A DNA stretch of 64,000 nt from Megalonaias nervosa. Lineage: Eukaryota > Mollusca > Bivalvia > Unionida > Unionidae. Position numbers and translations under genes: made by a program. Location: NCBI GenBank assembly GCA_016617855.1, contig JAECUM010000798.1, forward strand, positions 1 to 64,000, in the 5' to 3' direction. The notes below the pieces were generated by a model. That model was not told where the DNA came from and did no database searches. It saw only the letters and a program-made list of their open reading frames with translations. Below, piece after piece: positions 1-12,014 of this stretch (position 1 is the stretch's first letter; each line of letters starts with the position of its first letter).

Positions 1-785
1 TCATGAAGTGGGGTGTGTCAGTGAATAACAAAGTAGACAAAGAAAAGAGGATGGATTTGGTACCTTTGTTAGCATTGTAGAATATTAGATATTCATATTC
101 AGATAGAATTCAGTGAATATTCAAATAGGAAAATTTGGTAATTGTTTAAGCTCTAGAATTTATAGATGGTAGGAAATGACTTAAGATATCATTGATGATG
201 ATATGATTCAGAACATTTCCTCAGCATCTGATGCCAGTATCAGGAGTTTGGTCTAACAGGCTTTAAGAATGCATAAGCAGATTAAACAATCTCAATGCCT
301 TTATCCCTAATATAAAGGTTGGCTTCAAAATGAAAACCATATATTTTGTAAACACCTGTGCAATAAATTTGAAGAGAACACCACAATCTTGATATGCAGC
401 AGTTATTTCAGATCTAATGTATTGTGTACCGTGGAAATTCTTGTTCTTGAATAAGAATATGTGATAAAACTTGAACAATAAATTAGTATCAAAGTGAAGT
501 ACTAGTATGAATTTGCTGCAAAAACTTTAAGGAACATAATGCGAATGTCCATAGTTATGACTGATGCAATAAACAAAAAATAAATCAGGATTAAAAAATA
601 GTAGGTAGAGCCCCCAGAAAGTTCAAAGGGCACCATAAATTTAGGGTGGCAGGAGCTGAATTTCTCCACACTCAACTTGTGGCAAATCTTCACACATTAA
701 CCGTTGAGTCACAGTGGCTCTTTCTTGACTGTAAGAACACTTTGTACGGCATCTGTCCATCAATGATTGCTTCTTCCCACTCTCA
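1..785. other. No recognisable feature
   Basis: AT-rich noncoding sequence. Short open frames on the minus strand at 263-478 and 502-693 have no domain signal and look random. Confidence 0.5.
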
Positions 786-1534
786 AGTCAATATTTTTTA
801 AATTAGATTTTGATCAAACTTGGAATGTGTGCTTATATCATCAAGCTCTTAGGTGAATTACATAATGAGTGAGATCCATTTATGTTATTGAGGTGATCTT
901 GTATCGGATTGGTTGAGCTTGATACTATTATGGAGGCCACATTTTTTATCTGTGTTTGGTCAAACTTGAGATAAGCTTATATCATTAAAATCTCTGATGA
1001 GTCAAATGATGGACATGTACTGCAGTGAAATGGTTTTGTATATGATGGGCTAAGCTTGTTACAACTCTGAAGGTCAGATTTTAAAAATTGATTTTGATCA
1101 AATTTTGAAAAGGAGTTGGTATCAAGTTGTTGAATAAGTTCGAAAAAGAATGAGATCCATGCATACAAGTGTGGTAGTCTTGCTGTTATTGACTGATGTT
1201 ACCACTATGAAGGCCATATTTCTGAACTGATTCTAATTCAACTTGGAATATATGCTTATGTCATCAAGAACTTGGACATATTCCATAATGAGTGAGGTGA
1301 TGCTTGTTAATGAGGTGATGCTGCATGTGATTTGCTGAACTTGTTACCACTCTAGAAGCCATATTTCTAATTCACTTCTGATGAGACTTGAAATATGGGC
1401 TCAGACATGTATGATCAAGATCTCTGATAGGTTAAGCAATAAGAGAGGTGCATGCAAATAAATGATGTAATCTTGCATCTGATTGGTTGAACATAATACC
1501 GCTTTCAAAGCCATATTTGTGATGATAATTGGAA
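786..1534 (+). repeat. Array of diverged ~130-150-bp monomers (family G)
   Basis: A phrase like GATCAAACTTGGAATGTGTG followed by cttatatcatcaag...gtga..caataatgagtgag recurs near 811, 955, 1086, 1228, 1382 and 1517. Each monomer then carries a gatcttg(c/t)at(c/t)tgattgg(t)tgaac(t)tg segment. Divergence is high, so the array is old. A possible stray monomer lies at 1850-1930. All copies read on the + strand. Confidence 0.65.
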
Positions 1535-1750
1535 TATACTGTATATACTCACTTTTAAGATGAATTCAACAGCAACCTGCACAGACCCAGATCTGCCATC
1601 GCATAATGCACCAGCAGATCTGGGTTTATGCAGTTTGTTAGGAGTAGTCAGTTGAACAAACAAGACCATGATATGCAGGCAAATTATGCTGTAGCAGGTC
1701 AGGATCTGTGTTATTTGCAGTTTGACTGACTTATAAGTGAATATGTATGG
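1535..1750 (+). mobile_element. Foldback MITE, copy 1
   Basis: About 215 bp, ending in imperfect inverted termini (tatatactcacttttaag ... cttataagtgaatatgtat). The interior contains a nested palindrome in which CAGACCCAGATCTGCC is answered by a copy of GGCAGATCTGGGTCTG, then aacaaacaagacc...gatc. Copies also lie at 2473, 3062 and 43034. No coding capacity. Confidence 0.75.
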
Positions 1751-1755
1751 TTTTC

Positions 1756-2470
1756 TTCTTTGATCAAGCAGTCACAGGAGTTTGATTAACAGAGACCCAT
1801 GCTTACTAATTAAATGTGATCTGTCAGATTAATTAAATGTGATAGTTAGAATATGGACCTATATCTTCAAAATCCAGGAAAAGTTTGATAGTGAGTCAGA
1901 TCCATACAGGTTAATCTCGCATCTGATCTTGGAGGACTTCTATTTTGAGTATGAGCCAGTTCATATTGATTATAACTTTTCTTTTGAAAGAATTTTTTCA
2001 GGCTATAGCAAAATAGGTAAAATCAACATGATACAAATTTTAGGAGGTACACAAGTTTACATAAGTTGTATACTTACACTGCTACATAAGCCAGCTTATT
2101 GATGAGGTTTGCAGTAAAGTTATGTAGGCTGGGTGAGCAACATCAGGTCATTTTGGGCCTCTTGCTGTTTCACACTTTTTAGGAACAAAAAAAATTGTCT
2201 CATAATAATATGTAGCTCATGAAAACTTGTTTATTTTTTCTCCCTCAGATTTAAAGTTTGACTCTTCAAATCTGACCCAGGGGCTCCCTGAATCCCTTAA
2301 CAATTTCTGTTGAGAGCACTGATATTTGAGTTTTATTGCCCAAAAAGCATAAAAGCTGTATCCATTTGTATAGTGGTAGTCAATTTTTGGCATTTTTGCA
2401 AAGTTCCGACATGCTTAATAGGTATAATAAACACAAAAATTTGCACATTCAGTAGTTATGTACACATTGT
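1756..2470. other. No recognisable gene
   Basis: The open frame at 1839-2102 shows no conserved motif and includes what looks like a degenerate family-G monomer. The rest is unremarkable AT-rich DNA. Confidence 0.4.
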
Positions 2471-2472
2471 TA

Positions 2473-2685
2473 CCATATGTACTCGCTTATAAGATAAATC
2501 CAGTTGCAAACTACACAGACCCAGGTCTGTCATCACATAATGTGCTGGCAGATCTGAGTGTGTGCAGTTAGGAATAATCATTAGAACAAACAATGTAGAC
2601 CCCAATCTGCAGGCATATTATGCTACTGCAGATCAGGATCTTTGTTGCTTGCAGCTTGATTCTACTTATTATCGAGTGTATATGG
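2473..2685 (+). mobile_element. Foldback MITE, copy 2 (complete, TA flanks)
   Basis: 213 bp. Left end ccatatgtactcgcttataag and right end cttattatcgagtgtatatgg are inverted repeats, and the element is bounded by TA on both sides, as in Tc1/mariner-type insertions. The internal palindrome around CAGACCCAGGTCTG...GGCAGATCTGAGTGTG matches copy 1. Confidence 0.8.
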
Positions 2686-3061
2686 TACTTGAATAAACAC
2701 CTATATGCAAGAGTCATCAGTTTTATCATAGATTAGAACTTAATGATGCTTTGCTTAGCGCAATAAAGAATTCACTGAAGGGTGGTGCTGTTAAGTTAAA
2801 ATCAACTGAACATGTTGCAGTGTTTAAAATCACCAACTTTGAGCAGATATTTCTTTTGAATCCAAAATTATCCTATAATCAGTTATCATTGTACCAATGT
2901 TTGCATAGCAGTTGTATGCTTAATCACGTACTTAACTGATTGCTTTCTGACAATTTAAGTTTGTGCAAACAGTTTCTTTTCATCCTAAGCTTATTCAGTG
3001 TTTGAACTGCTGTGATTTTGCAGCACTTAAAATCATACTGAAAATTTGATGGCTAAATTGA

Positions 3062-3275
3062 CAAAGAAACTGCTGTTGACATGGGTCTGTGCTGTTTGCA
3101 GTTGGACTAATTTGCCATAGCATATTGTACCTGCAGATCAGGGTCTATGCTGTTTGTTCTACTGATTACTCCTAACAAGCTGCACAGACCCAGATCCAGG
3201 CACATTATGCAATGACAGATCTGGGTCTGTGCAGTTTGTAGTTGGACTGGTCTTGTAAGAGAGTTGAGATGGTAT
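3062..3275 (-). mobile_element. Foldback MITE, copy 3 (opposite orientation, degraded ends)
   Basis: Shares the internal modules of copies 1 and 2 in reverse order: gtttgttctactgattactcctaacaag, then CTGCACAGACCCAGATCC...GACAGATCTGGGTCTGTG. The outer ends are poorly kept. Confidence 0.65.
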
Positions 3276-5890
3276 ATTAAACCTGCAGAAATTGTAAATT
3301 ATTTAGTCCATGATTTTAGTTGTAGTTTTTCAGATTAATGGACAAGAATCAGCATGTCTTGAATTTTTAGATGAAACAAACTTGAGAGTACCCAGCAATA
3401 GTTGCAAAGAGAATTCATGTTGAAACAGATAACCCGTTTAATCGCACCTTCTGATCTGCATGTGAGAACATTGTCCAGTGAGTACACCCACTTCATTGAG
3501 CTGTCAGTTCCAGTAAACACAAGCTACCTTTATGCATCAATTTGTGGTGTTTGATTAAGTGTGGACATACTGTAGAATGAGTAACCCTGAAGATTTAAGC
3601 ACAGGTATATTGGCACTTGGAATCATAAAAAACACATAAACTGTTTGTGCTCATGCAAAATGAAAGGGGCATTACACAGCTGAAAATTTGGCAAGTCATG
3701 ATGCAAAAGGCATCACACTGTGGAAAATGGTCTTCATAAACTCCATCCTAATTTGGCTTGGTAGAATGAAAAATCATTTGTTACAATTATAAATTGGAAA
3801 GGTGGACTCCGTAAAAACTGATTATCAGAAGTAACTCTTTTTTTTGTGTTAAATAGCCTTAATACAATACCTGTCACTATTGTCTTGCTTTCTTTCTGGA
3901 AAGCTGAGTCCCCTCATCCAACCTTGTAATTCCAACCTTCCATTATATGGAATGTTCTAGAAATAAAGAATAGAGATAACACAAAACCAATGTAACTAAC
4001 ACATTATCAGTTCATGCATGATATACTTTCTTTTTTTCAATGGATGCTTGTAATGCCAAGATTATGTTCAATTTGTTCTTTGTTTACATGGCAAATATTA
4101 TTCTTGCATTCTTTGATTGTGATGACGACTCATTTAATAAAATAGGTGACTTTATTGCACTGTGTTCATTTATCAGTGCTCATTGCATTTCCCCTTTCTC
4201 TTATCCGGTGTTACATGTAGGATAATTTCATCTGTGTTATGTGTAATGTTAATCAACCCAAGTTTTCTTTTATTATCTAATTACCCTTTCTATGTACCAT
4301 TTACATCTCCTATTAATCAGGAACCTTCATATTGTATCCTCACTATATCATCATTATGTTTTTGTACTTTTATGGCTTGTTGGCAATAAACATTTTTAAG
4401 ACATACATTTTTATTGTATAACCTTTTTTGGGGGCACTACATAGCCTTACAGTGCTGGTGCGCCATAAAACCCACAATCAACCAACTATGTGGTAGTTCT
4501 GGAATTTTATTTTAGTACTTGCTACGGGAGTACTTGATTATATTTTTGCCTAGAGTCATTATTTCTGTCCATTTTTTGTTTTTCCAGAATCTTCATTTCC
4601 CCAGTTCATCAGTTTTGGGAATTAATAATTAATGGTACTTGCATAAGCAGTGCCCTTAATTGTTTTCTTCATCAATTGTGGAAATTAATTACTAAGTACT
4701 TGTTTACTGACTTAATAATTTTATTGCGGAGCATATGTACTTGATAAAGCAGCACTAATTTTGATGTTGTATCAATTAATTTCATTTGACTACTTTGAAA
4801 AAAGTATTCATTCAAGCAGCACATATACACATGTATCTGGAAGGGAGTACGATCTCCTTATTATCAAATAAATTTGAGAACATTGGGGAACCAGTCCAGG
4901 TACCCCAACTAGTACCAATAGTAAGTAGATCAACCCCAAATTCAAAATTTAAATCAAATTTTTATTCAAAATTCTTTTTGATTTTTTACAAAAATACAAC
5001 ACTACAGACTTTTGGGGGATACACAAACATATAAAAGCCTTTATTTTTTCGGACTCATGGGGGTAACTTCTCACAGGCTACCAGTTTATATAGCCAGGAA
5101 CTTGTAAGGGGCCCACATATAGAGAGTCATTGCAGAGTTTGGATAAATACACAATGAAAGTATTTACATTGCCTGTTACATGGGGAACATCATTCCTCCT
5201 GCAAGTTTTATTAATTATGGCATTTGTTCAATCCATTGTTTACAGTCTGGCCATGGTTTTGCTCTTCGTCTGCAGGGATCTGCCATTTTTTTTGTGGTCA
5301 CTGTCTGTGATCCCATATGTAGAGAGAGGTTGGTAGCTTGATCCTAAAGTGTTATAAGTCAGTAAAACCTGTGCTGATGATACATGAACAAAAGTATTTA
5401 TTTTCAGCATTAGTTTGTGAAAGAGTTATTTTAAGCTGATAATTTGATGACTTTCATATTATTGCAGAGAAATAACTGACCTATTTACTCATATTCTGAT
5501 CTTACTGACATGACACATGACCAATCTTCATGTCATTGGGTCGCTAAAAGGCTGAAAGGTAAGATGAATTGTCTCAATCAATATGCCACATCATTTGTCA
5601 GACATGCCATTGTTTCTTTGTGGAAGGTGTTCAATTCAGAATGTATGGTGGTTATGTATATATGCAGGTAAAATAGTGATTACAAGCCACTTCAGTTTAA
5701 TTTGATGAACAGATGGCTTAAAGATCACTGGCCACCTATATTGTACAAATATGTGATATTATTATAGTCATAAACAAAACGCATTTGTTATGTATACACA
5801 CCATAAAAATGTTTAATTAGACTTAAAAATCCGCTTTTTTAAATGAAAAAATTATTTGGCAATCTCCGTAAACAATTGGTAGTTTCCGTG
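3276..5890. other. No recognisable gene; AT-rich
   Basis: Several short frames (3335-3520, 4040-4389, 4786-5034, 5130-5336) lack domains. Around 4430-4490 a segment ending cgccataaaacccacaatcaacc resembles the 3' tail of a SINE, but no head is visible. Confidence 0.4.
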
Positions 5891-6011
5891 TGCCAAAAAC
5901 GGATATGACGTACATTTATCCCTTCTATTCAACCTAGCCATTCAAGTGTTTAATTTCCCCATGTAAATGTCTATGTGATATATCTTACAATTGTGCTGTT
6001 GTACAGCATAT

Positions 6012-6140
6012 ATGGTGCATTGTGTTGCATATGGATGTAACCGAAAGAGGGATGATGGGAAAAAGGGTTCTTTCTTTTTCCAAAAGACCCTATTTACCAG
6101 AATAAAAGTGGATTCAAGCTAGGGGATTGAATAGGGTGAG
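6012..6140 (+). pseudogene. THAP-domain fragment, frameshifted
   Basis: From an ATG at 6012 the reading is MVHCVAYGCNRKRDDGKKGS followed by F and then, after a frameshift, FPKDPIYQNK. The C-x4-C spacing, the GKKGSFFxFPKDP block and its position after a start codon match the N-terminus of THAP zinc fingers (C2CH, DNA binding), which in transposons form the N-terminal domain of the transposase. The Trp and the later Cys/His of the domain are not recognisable and a stop follows, so it is a fossil. It lies 90 bp inside the left inverted repeat at 5905-5922, which ties it to that element. A captured host THAP gene fragment is less likely. Confidence 0.55.
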
Positions 6141-6170
6141 GGATGGGAAAGTTGTATCATTTATGCTGGA

Positions 6171-6290
6171 TTATAGTCAATTTGGCCCAGAACAATTCGG
6201 CCCAACTTGAAAGACAATTCGGCCCAACTTAACAATAGTTTGAACAAGTTCTTTTTCTTCAAACAACAAGTAGATACTATGTAAGATAGG
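6171..6290 (+). repeat. Fragment of the GGCCCAACTT element (partial copy)
   Basis: Carries cAATTTGGCCCAgaacAATTCGGCCCAACTTgaaagacaattcggcccaacttaacaatag, as found at the left part of the element at 28555-29133. No right terminus was found, so it is truncated or its end has decayed. Confidence 0.55.
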
Positions 6291-6839
6291 TTTTAGGAAT
6301 AGGTTTTAGGAAAAAAACTAAATTTAAATAAACTATCTTGATATTCTTTCAAAGAAAATAATCATACTTCGTAAGGTACATACATATAAGAGAAAACAAA
6401 CTGACATATCTTGCTTGTTCTAATTAAAATATTTATATACCTTTTTTTATGCTAAAAAATACATGTATCTGCACAATGACATTCTCAATTTAAGTCTTCC
6501 GGTCAAATTATCAATATTGATTTATAAAACAATAATACTTAACAGATAATATTCTACAGAATATGTATACATTTTTTTAAGGGTAGTGTACATGAGATAT
6601 TATAACAAATATATTTAATTTTAGGCTACAGGTTGTAACACTGCTGCATATAATACACACTCGATTACACATGAAAGAGAGAGAGAGAATAATGTTGAGC
6701 ATTTTGTCAGTGTTTAGTTGTTGCAATATGAAGCTCTTACCAGTTAATTTTATTGTTTGTTTTTATTTTTCAAGTTGTCTTAGTGTGTGCGCGCATAAAT
6801 TAAAAGCTTGTCATTACTAGTCAATAACGTCAGTCATAT

Positions 6840-7775
6840 TTGCACCATTATTCCATACAAATAAGAAAGGAAATAATTTTGTGTTGAATTTGTGCCCCCC
6901 CCCTTGCATGGTACAAAAAAATTTATAAACATACACTTATTTGAAAATAAAATGAAAGAAACTAACCTTGTGATGTTATCATTTATTCCTTATTTTTTCA
7001 TCATATGAAATTTATTAAAGAAAAAAATATATCCACGAACTCCATATATGTAGCGGATGCCAGCTTGCGTATGCATCCTTACGTAGTGTGTAGCGCTTAT
7101 GTCAAATAACAAAATTGCAAAAGAGACGAAAATATCACCCAATTGCTTGAAGGCACCTGCCATTCACACATGATAAGTTACAAGGTGCAAACTGACCAAG
7201 ATTGTATTGTATCCAGGTTAACTATATGAGGGTATCTCGCAAATAAAAATCATTATTTTAAGATACGTTCACTGTGAGTGCAAATGATATTCTTTTCGCT
7301 AGCATGGGTTACAATATTATTAAAGCAAGTTGTTGTTGTGTATACTATTTGCCCTGCAAAAATCAATTATGATTACATATGGTAAATAAATAGAAGCCTG
7401 GGTGATGAATAAACATAACTGGCAGCGATCAATAAACTTCTTGCTTAAACTTACCAACAGGATATCATACAAAGGTTGTTTTATTACAAAGCAAACCAAC
7501 TCCGGAAACTGACTTTGGTATCATTTAAGTGTGCCGAATTTTTCTTTTGAAGTCGGCCGACATAAGAAGTCATGTTTGGTTCCTTTGGATTCTTTTAAGT
7601 GTGCCGATTTATTTTTTTTTATAATGTCGGCCAACATAGGGAAGCCTACATTGATTCCATTTTACCTGTATTAACGGCAATTTTCAAAATAAATTGCAAC
7701 AATGGAACAATTTTGAAAGTGACACAATCTAGTGCGTCATGCATGCATATCGATATGAGGCGGAACAGTAAATTA
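6840..7775 (+). mobile_element. Truncated copy of the internal part of the pogo-like element
   Basis: Reads collinearly with the reverse complement of 16550-17530. Shared landmarks are gtgccccccccc, the tatatccacgaa / gcttatgtc block, gggtatctcgcaaataaaa, agaagcctgggtgatgaata followed by aactggcag, ttcttttaagtgtgccgat and caacaatggaacaattttg. It lacks the element's terminal repeats and the DDE part. It appears inserted in the THAP-type element. Confidence 0.6.
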
Positions 7776-7890
7776 GTTTTCAGTAGTTTCATCTAAATGT
7801 TCCCTATCCATAGTTTATAGTGTTTTATTTTTCGACAGCAAGAAGCATGTACTTTGTCTTGTGGGGATAAATGTACGTCATTTCTGGTTG

Positions 7891-8620
7891 GTGTCCTCTA
7901 TAGGTGGGAAATCGTAGCTAAGGGGAAGTGACAGCGTTGTATACTTCTATTTCAAGTAATTAAATTATTATTTCTTCTTTACACGTTATAATTTTTTTGT
8001 TCTTTTTGTGTGAGTATGACTACTTTTAATCATGTAATGCAAATCTAATGTAAAAAGAAAAATGTTGGAGTATGGCAGATGACCTTTAAAATCACTCAGT
8101 TCATTAATAACTTAAGAAATGGTACCTAATAGGTCTATTCCAGATTTGTCTAACTTGGGTACAGATAAGCTCTACCCTCCTTGTCATTTATTAGATATGG
8201 TGTACTTTAACTTTGGCATGGTCAGCAACACTAAATACCAGAAGGAAACACATTTAATTAGTGAGAAACAAATAATCCTAATCCTAGCAACACATTGAGA
8301 GAGAGATAGAGAGAGAGATCATGGTCAATTATGATGATAAGAAAATATGATGAATTTGGATTTCTTTTCATATATTAAAAAAAAAAACTTCTAACATATT
8401 ACCATATTTTGGAAAATCACGATCTGTGAATTCCAAAATAGTGCACACAAAAATTGTAATACACATTCAAGTCTTGTACAATAAATGATACTGCAGGTAA
8501 ATTAAAAGATATGCTTATAAAAATGTATATACATGTAATATCCAGGTACAGTCTTGCTTACTGTGTGGCCATTGTAGGAAACAGTTCTTCCACCATTTGC
8601 TGAAATTTACCTAAATTAAT
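7891..8620. other. No recognisable feature
   Basis: AT-rich; short (GA)n around 8297-8320. Confidence 0.4.
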
Positions 8621-8946
8621 TTGTGTGTGTGTGTGTGTTTTGGATTTTGAATATAGCTTTAACAATTTTTCAGTCATGTCGCTGCAATGTCTGCAGTGTG
8701 ACAGCTTATAGTGATGTCTAGCACTGAGGCATCATGCCACAGATATATAACATCATGTCTCACCCAGTCACTTTATCCTGACACAAGGCCAACCAGTCCT
8801 AATGCTAACCTCTTAATACTGAGTGCCAAGTGAGGCAGCTGCTAGTACCAGTTTTATAAGTCATTGGTATGACTCAGCTGGGGTTCGAACCCACAACCTC
8901 CTGCATCCAAGGTATATGCTCTAACCACTAGGCCACCTGAGTGGTC
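8621..8946 (-). mobile_element. tRNA-derived SINE, family A copy 1
   Basis: The tRNA-like head is at the high-coordinate end (reverse complement of ggttcgaacccacaacctcc and ctaaccactaggcc: box B and box A). A conserved body containing gacatcactataa-like and gatgcc segments follows, and the tail is (AC)n, seen here as (GT)n at 8622. An 11-bp target duplication, cctaaattaat, flanks it at 8610-8620 and 8947-8957. Confidence 0.88.
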
Positions 8947-8957
8947 CCTAAATTAAT

Positions 8958-9795
8958 CTGATTGGTTATGAAGGTAACAAAATGATGGGGAAAAATGAAG
9001 AGATCACATCTGAAGTTTGCATGCATATTTATCCCCTTATATCTGTTAAGCTAAAATGTACAGTCTGGTGATACATGTAGGAGTCAGCCTGTTATGTATC
9101 ATCATGCAGAGGTCAGTGTCCTTTATCAGAAAATGAAGATCAGTATAAATTCAGTATACAGCTGTAGCTGTCTGGGTTTGATCAGTTTGTGTTTTGATCT
9201 CTGATACTACACAATGAGATTACACTTGTGGATCCAATTTTATTGCTTTGTTTTCCCCCCTCTGAAATTCCTCAGTCTTGAATTCCAAATTGTTATTAGA
9301 AACTGAAAATCAATTATGTACCATAAGTTGCAAATCAATGATACATGTACATGCTGGATCATGTACATTCCTTTCATTCATCCATTCCTTAGTTATATTG
9401 TAAAACCTTTTAGACAAGGCATTTCATTGTAACATTATCAGTGGGTGGGATGACACCTTTACATTTAGGTAATTTATGATTTGGTTTACATTGATCTACA
9501 TGTAGGGCAGTTTTATTGTCAAGCCTACCTTAGAGAGGACCCACATTACAATCAACATTGACTTGTATTGTTTCCATACATCAGGTTGGTGTTCAGGTTT
9601 GTTACTTTCCTTTTATTTCTGTTCCATTTTATCCTTCCCTCTTCCAATTTGGAATATATATCTTCAGCATACACTTATCTTTGTGTAGCTAAATAAATGC
9701 CCTCATTATAAGATCTCACCTCACTTTTGTTTCAGGAAAATAACTTTTTATTGGAATTCAAACACATTTTAGACTTCAGCTGAGTTTGATTTTCA
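8958..9795. other. No recognisable feature
   Basis: AT-rich noncoding sequence without repeats I could assign. Confidence 0.4.
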
Positions 9796-10032
9796 GTTGT
9801 TGTTGTTGCTGCTATGGGTTTAAAGCCATTTGTCAGTACATTGACAGGCTATACATGGCGGCTAGTATATTTGGTGAAAGAGGAATCTGGAAAGAACCAC
9901 CAATCTATGGTAGACTGCTGGAAAGCTTTCTCACATGCCCAAGTTGGCCCAGCCTGAAAACCAAACAGTGGACAGAAGTGAGATGTCAGTGATCTGTTAA
10001 GGTCTTAGACCACTCTGCCACACCGAGTCCCA
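9796..10032 (-). mobile_element. tRNA-derived SINE, family B copy 1 (degraded)
   Basis: Begins with a (GTT)n tail, then gggtttaaagccatttgtcag and ggctatacatggcggc, and ends with ccactctgccacaccgag, the reverse complement of a tRNA Leu/Ser-like head (ctcggtgtggcagagtgg). Matches 55411-55668 and the reverse of 26989-27247. Confidence 0.75.
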
Positions 10033-10084
10033 CTGATTGTCAGCATTCTACATAATCATTTAGTGGAGTTAGAGCCCCTGATTG

Positions 10085-10720
10085 GTAGTTATCCCCACCT
10101 TAATTTCGGAATAACAACTTCTTTATCTGTGATTAGACTTAACTAAAATTTGCCTGACAGCTGGATAGAACTACTGTATGGCAGACTTTGATTATTTTGA
10201 ATTCCAGGTCATTATTTAGCAGAATTGTAGGCCCAGGTTGTCAAACCCTGTTACTTTTATTTGTGAACAATAACTCAGTTATTATAATTGGATTTTAACC
10301 AGATTTGGCAGCTTGATATTAATGAGACCTCATCTGAATTTGATTGTGATTATTTCTCTGAGATGCATGCATGTGCACGCCATGCAGCAGCATTTTTTAA
10401 TGGAGTTCTGACTCTTACTGTTAAACCCTCTTTCCTTTATGTGCAACAGTTTCCTCAATACACATTGGATTTTAACCAGATTTAGCATGCAACTTTATTT
10501 TGATATCAAGGCTTTGTTTGTTCATTATGGCATCATCATTTAGCAGAGTTGTGACCCCGATTGTTGGACCCACTATCTTTTGTTACCAAACATAATTTTC
10601 TTAATGTATTCTTGATTTCTAGAAAACTTTATATGCAGCTCTGCATTGATATAAATTTGGCTGAATTTGATTATCTGCTTTCCATATCATTCTTTAGTGT
10701 ATTTATGGACACCAAATGTT
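10085..10720 (+). repeat. Array of ~150-180-bp monomers (family E)
   Basis: attggattttaaccagattt recurs at about 10287 and 10465, each followed by ggcagcttgatattaatgagacc-like sequence, (a/g)gagtt(a/g)tgaccccgattgt and ccacta/tcttttgt. Related monomers are at 14440-15230 and 52830-53065. An aattccaggaatttgctttct segment at 10825 may be the element's end. Open frame 10288-10485 is a by-product of the repeat. Confidence 0.6.
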
Positions 10721-11744
10721 GACAAGACCACCGCTAGCAGCTGTCAATATATTCTTTGTCATCAGTAGTGGCTTCCTCTACAGACGACTACCTTAATTTG
10801 TTTACAATACATATATTCATCAAAATTTAGAGGACAATTCCAGGAATTTGCTTTCTTTACTTTACTTTTATTTCAAGACCAGCGCAGACAGTATTTTAAG
10901 ATAAAAATTTGATCTTGCAGGGTCAGGTACCCCCCTCCAAGTCTTTCTGAGTGTCAGTAATAGAATATGAAGAAAAAAACCCAAACAAACAAACAAAAAG
11001 ATGTTGTTTTATGGTTGACAAAAATGGTGGAGAGATAGAGGGTGGGAAAACTGGACAAAATGGGAATAGAGGAACTGGACCCAGTAAAAACCAACCCAAT
11101 TCTGTGCCAGGTACCCAGGAAAATTGCACTACCTGCCCGTCCCTATATAATACATACACGCAAAAACTTATAAGTTCAACTTTATGGTCTACAATCTCAA
11201 GAATATTATTTTAAATAGAACTTTATTCATGACATTTTGTAAAATATTTTTGTCAGCGGTCTGCTACAGACATAATAAGCAAAATTTAGATAACACTTTC
11301 ATGTGCTGGGGTTCAAAAATTTATTTTAAAAAATCAATTCCCCCAGTCAGGCAGGTACTAAACATTATACTCACCCAGAGTAAACTCTTCTTCAGTCGGA
11401 TGTTATAGAAACTCAAAAGTTCATGATTGTGACCTAAATTTGATCATGTGAAGGTTGTTTTTTGGAACTATTCTGTTCCCCTTTTTGACACCAGTTGTAG
11501 GTAATTTCAAATTGAGACCAGTCTGCATGTGTTCTTCCTATTGTAAGCATGTAAAGTCAGGTGATTTGCTTGTATGAACTTGATTAAAACGATTGGAAAA
11601 CATGCTTCTGGTACAAATTATGGACCACTTAGGTATGAGAAAAAAAATGCAAGTAGTACATAAGAAATTAGTTTTGTCACCAAATTTGATATGTTGGAAT
11701 TTCTCAAAAATGTATGAAATGGTTTTCATTGTGTTTGTCTATAT
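10721..11744. other. No recognisable gene
   Basis: Overlapping frames at 10923-11408 on both strands carry no domain. Confidence 0.4.
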
Positions 11745-12014
11745 GTGCTTGGATTTTGAATGTAGCTTTAACAATTTGAGTCATATCGCTACGATGTCTG
11801 TAGTGTGGCAGTTTAAAGTGATGTCTAGCACTGGGGGATCGATCATGTCCCAACACAAGGCCGACCAGTACTAACACTAAACCTCTTAATGTTGACCACC
11901 AAGCAAGGCTGCTGCTAGTACCATTTTTATGTCTTTAGTATGACTGGGATGGAGTTTGAACCCGCTGCCTCCCGCGTCTGTGGAGGCGGATGCTCCAACC
12001 ATTTAGGCCTCTAG
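11745..12014 (-). mobile_element. tRNA-derived SINE, family A copy 2
   Basis: Same body as copy 1 in reverse: ttggattttgaatgtagctttaacaattt, catatcgctacgatgtctg, gatgtctagcactgg, and a head gtttgaacccgctgcctccc...ccaaccatttaggcc. The middle carries a deletion (tcatgccacaga... missing) and there is no (GT)n tail. Confidence 0.82.

Larger units (their letters stand above)
5895..7890 (+). mobile_element. THAP-type DNA transposon remnant with 18-bp inverted repeats
   Basis: ATGACGTACATTTATCCC at 5905-5922 is matched exactly by its reverse complement at 7864-7881, 1.96 kb away. A THAP-like zinc-finger start lies just inside the left end, as expected for P-element/Kolobok-like transposons. The interior has later insertions (6171-6290 and 6840-7775). 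No intact transposase is present. Confidence 0.6.

Noticed and set aside
4430..4490. SINE copy ending in cgccataaaacccacaatcaacc
   Set aside because: Only a tail-like stretch is visible; no head, body or target duplication.
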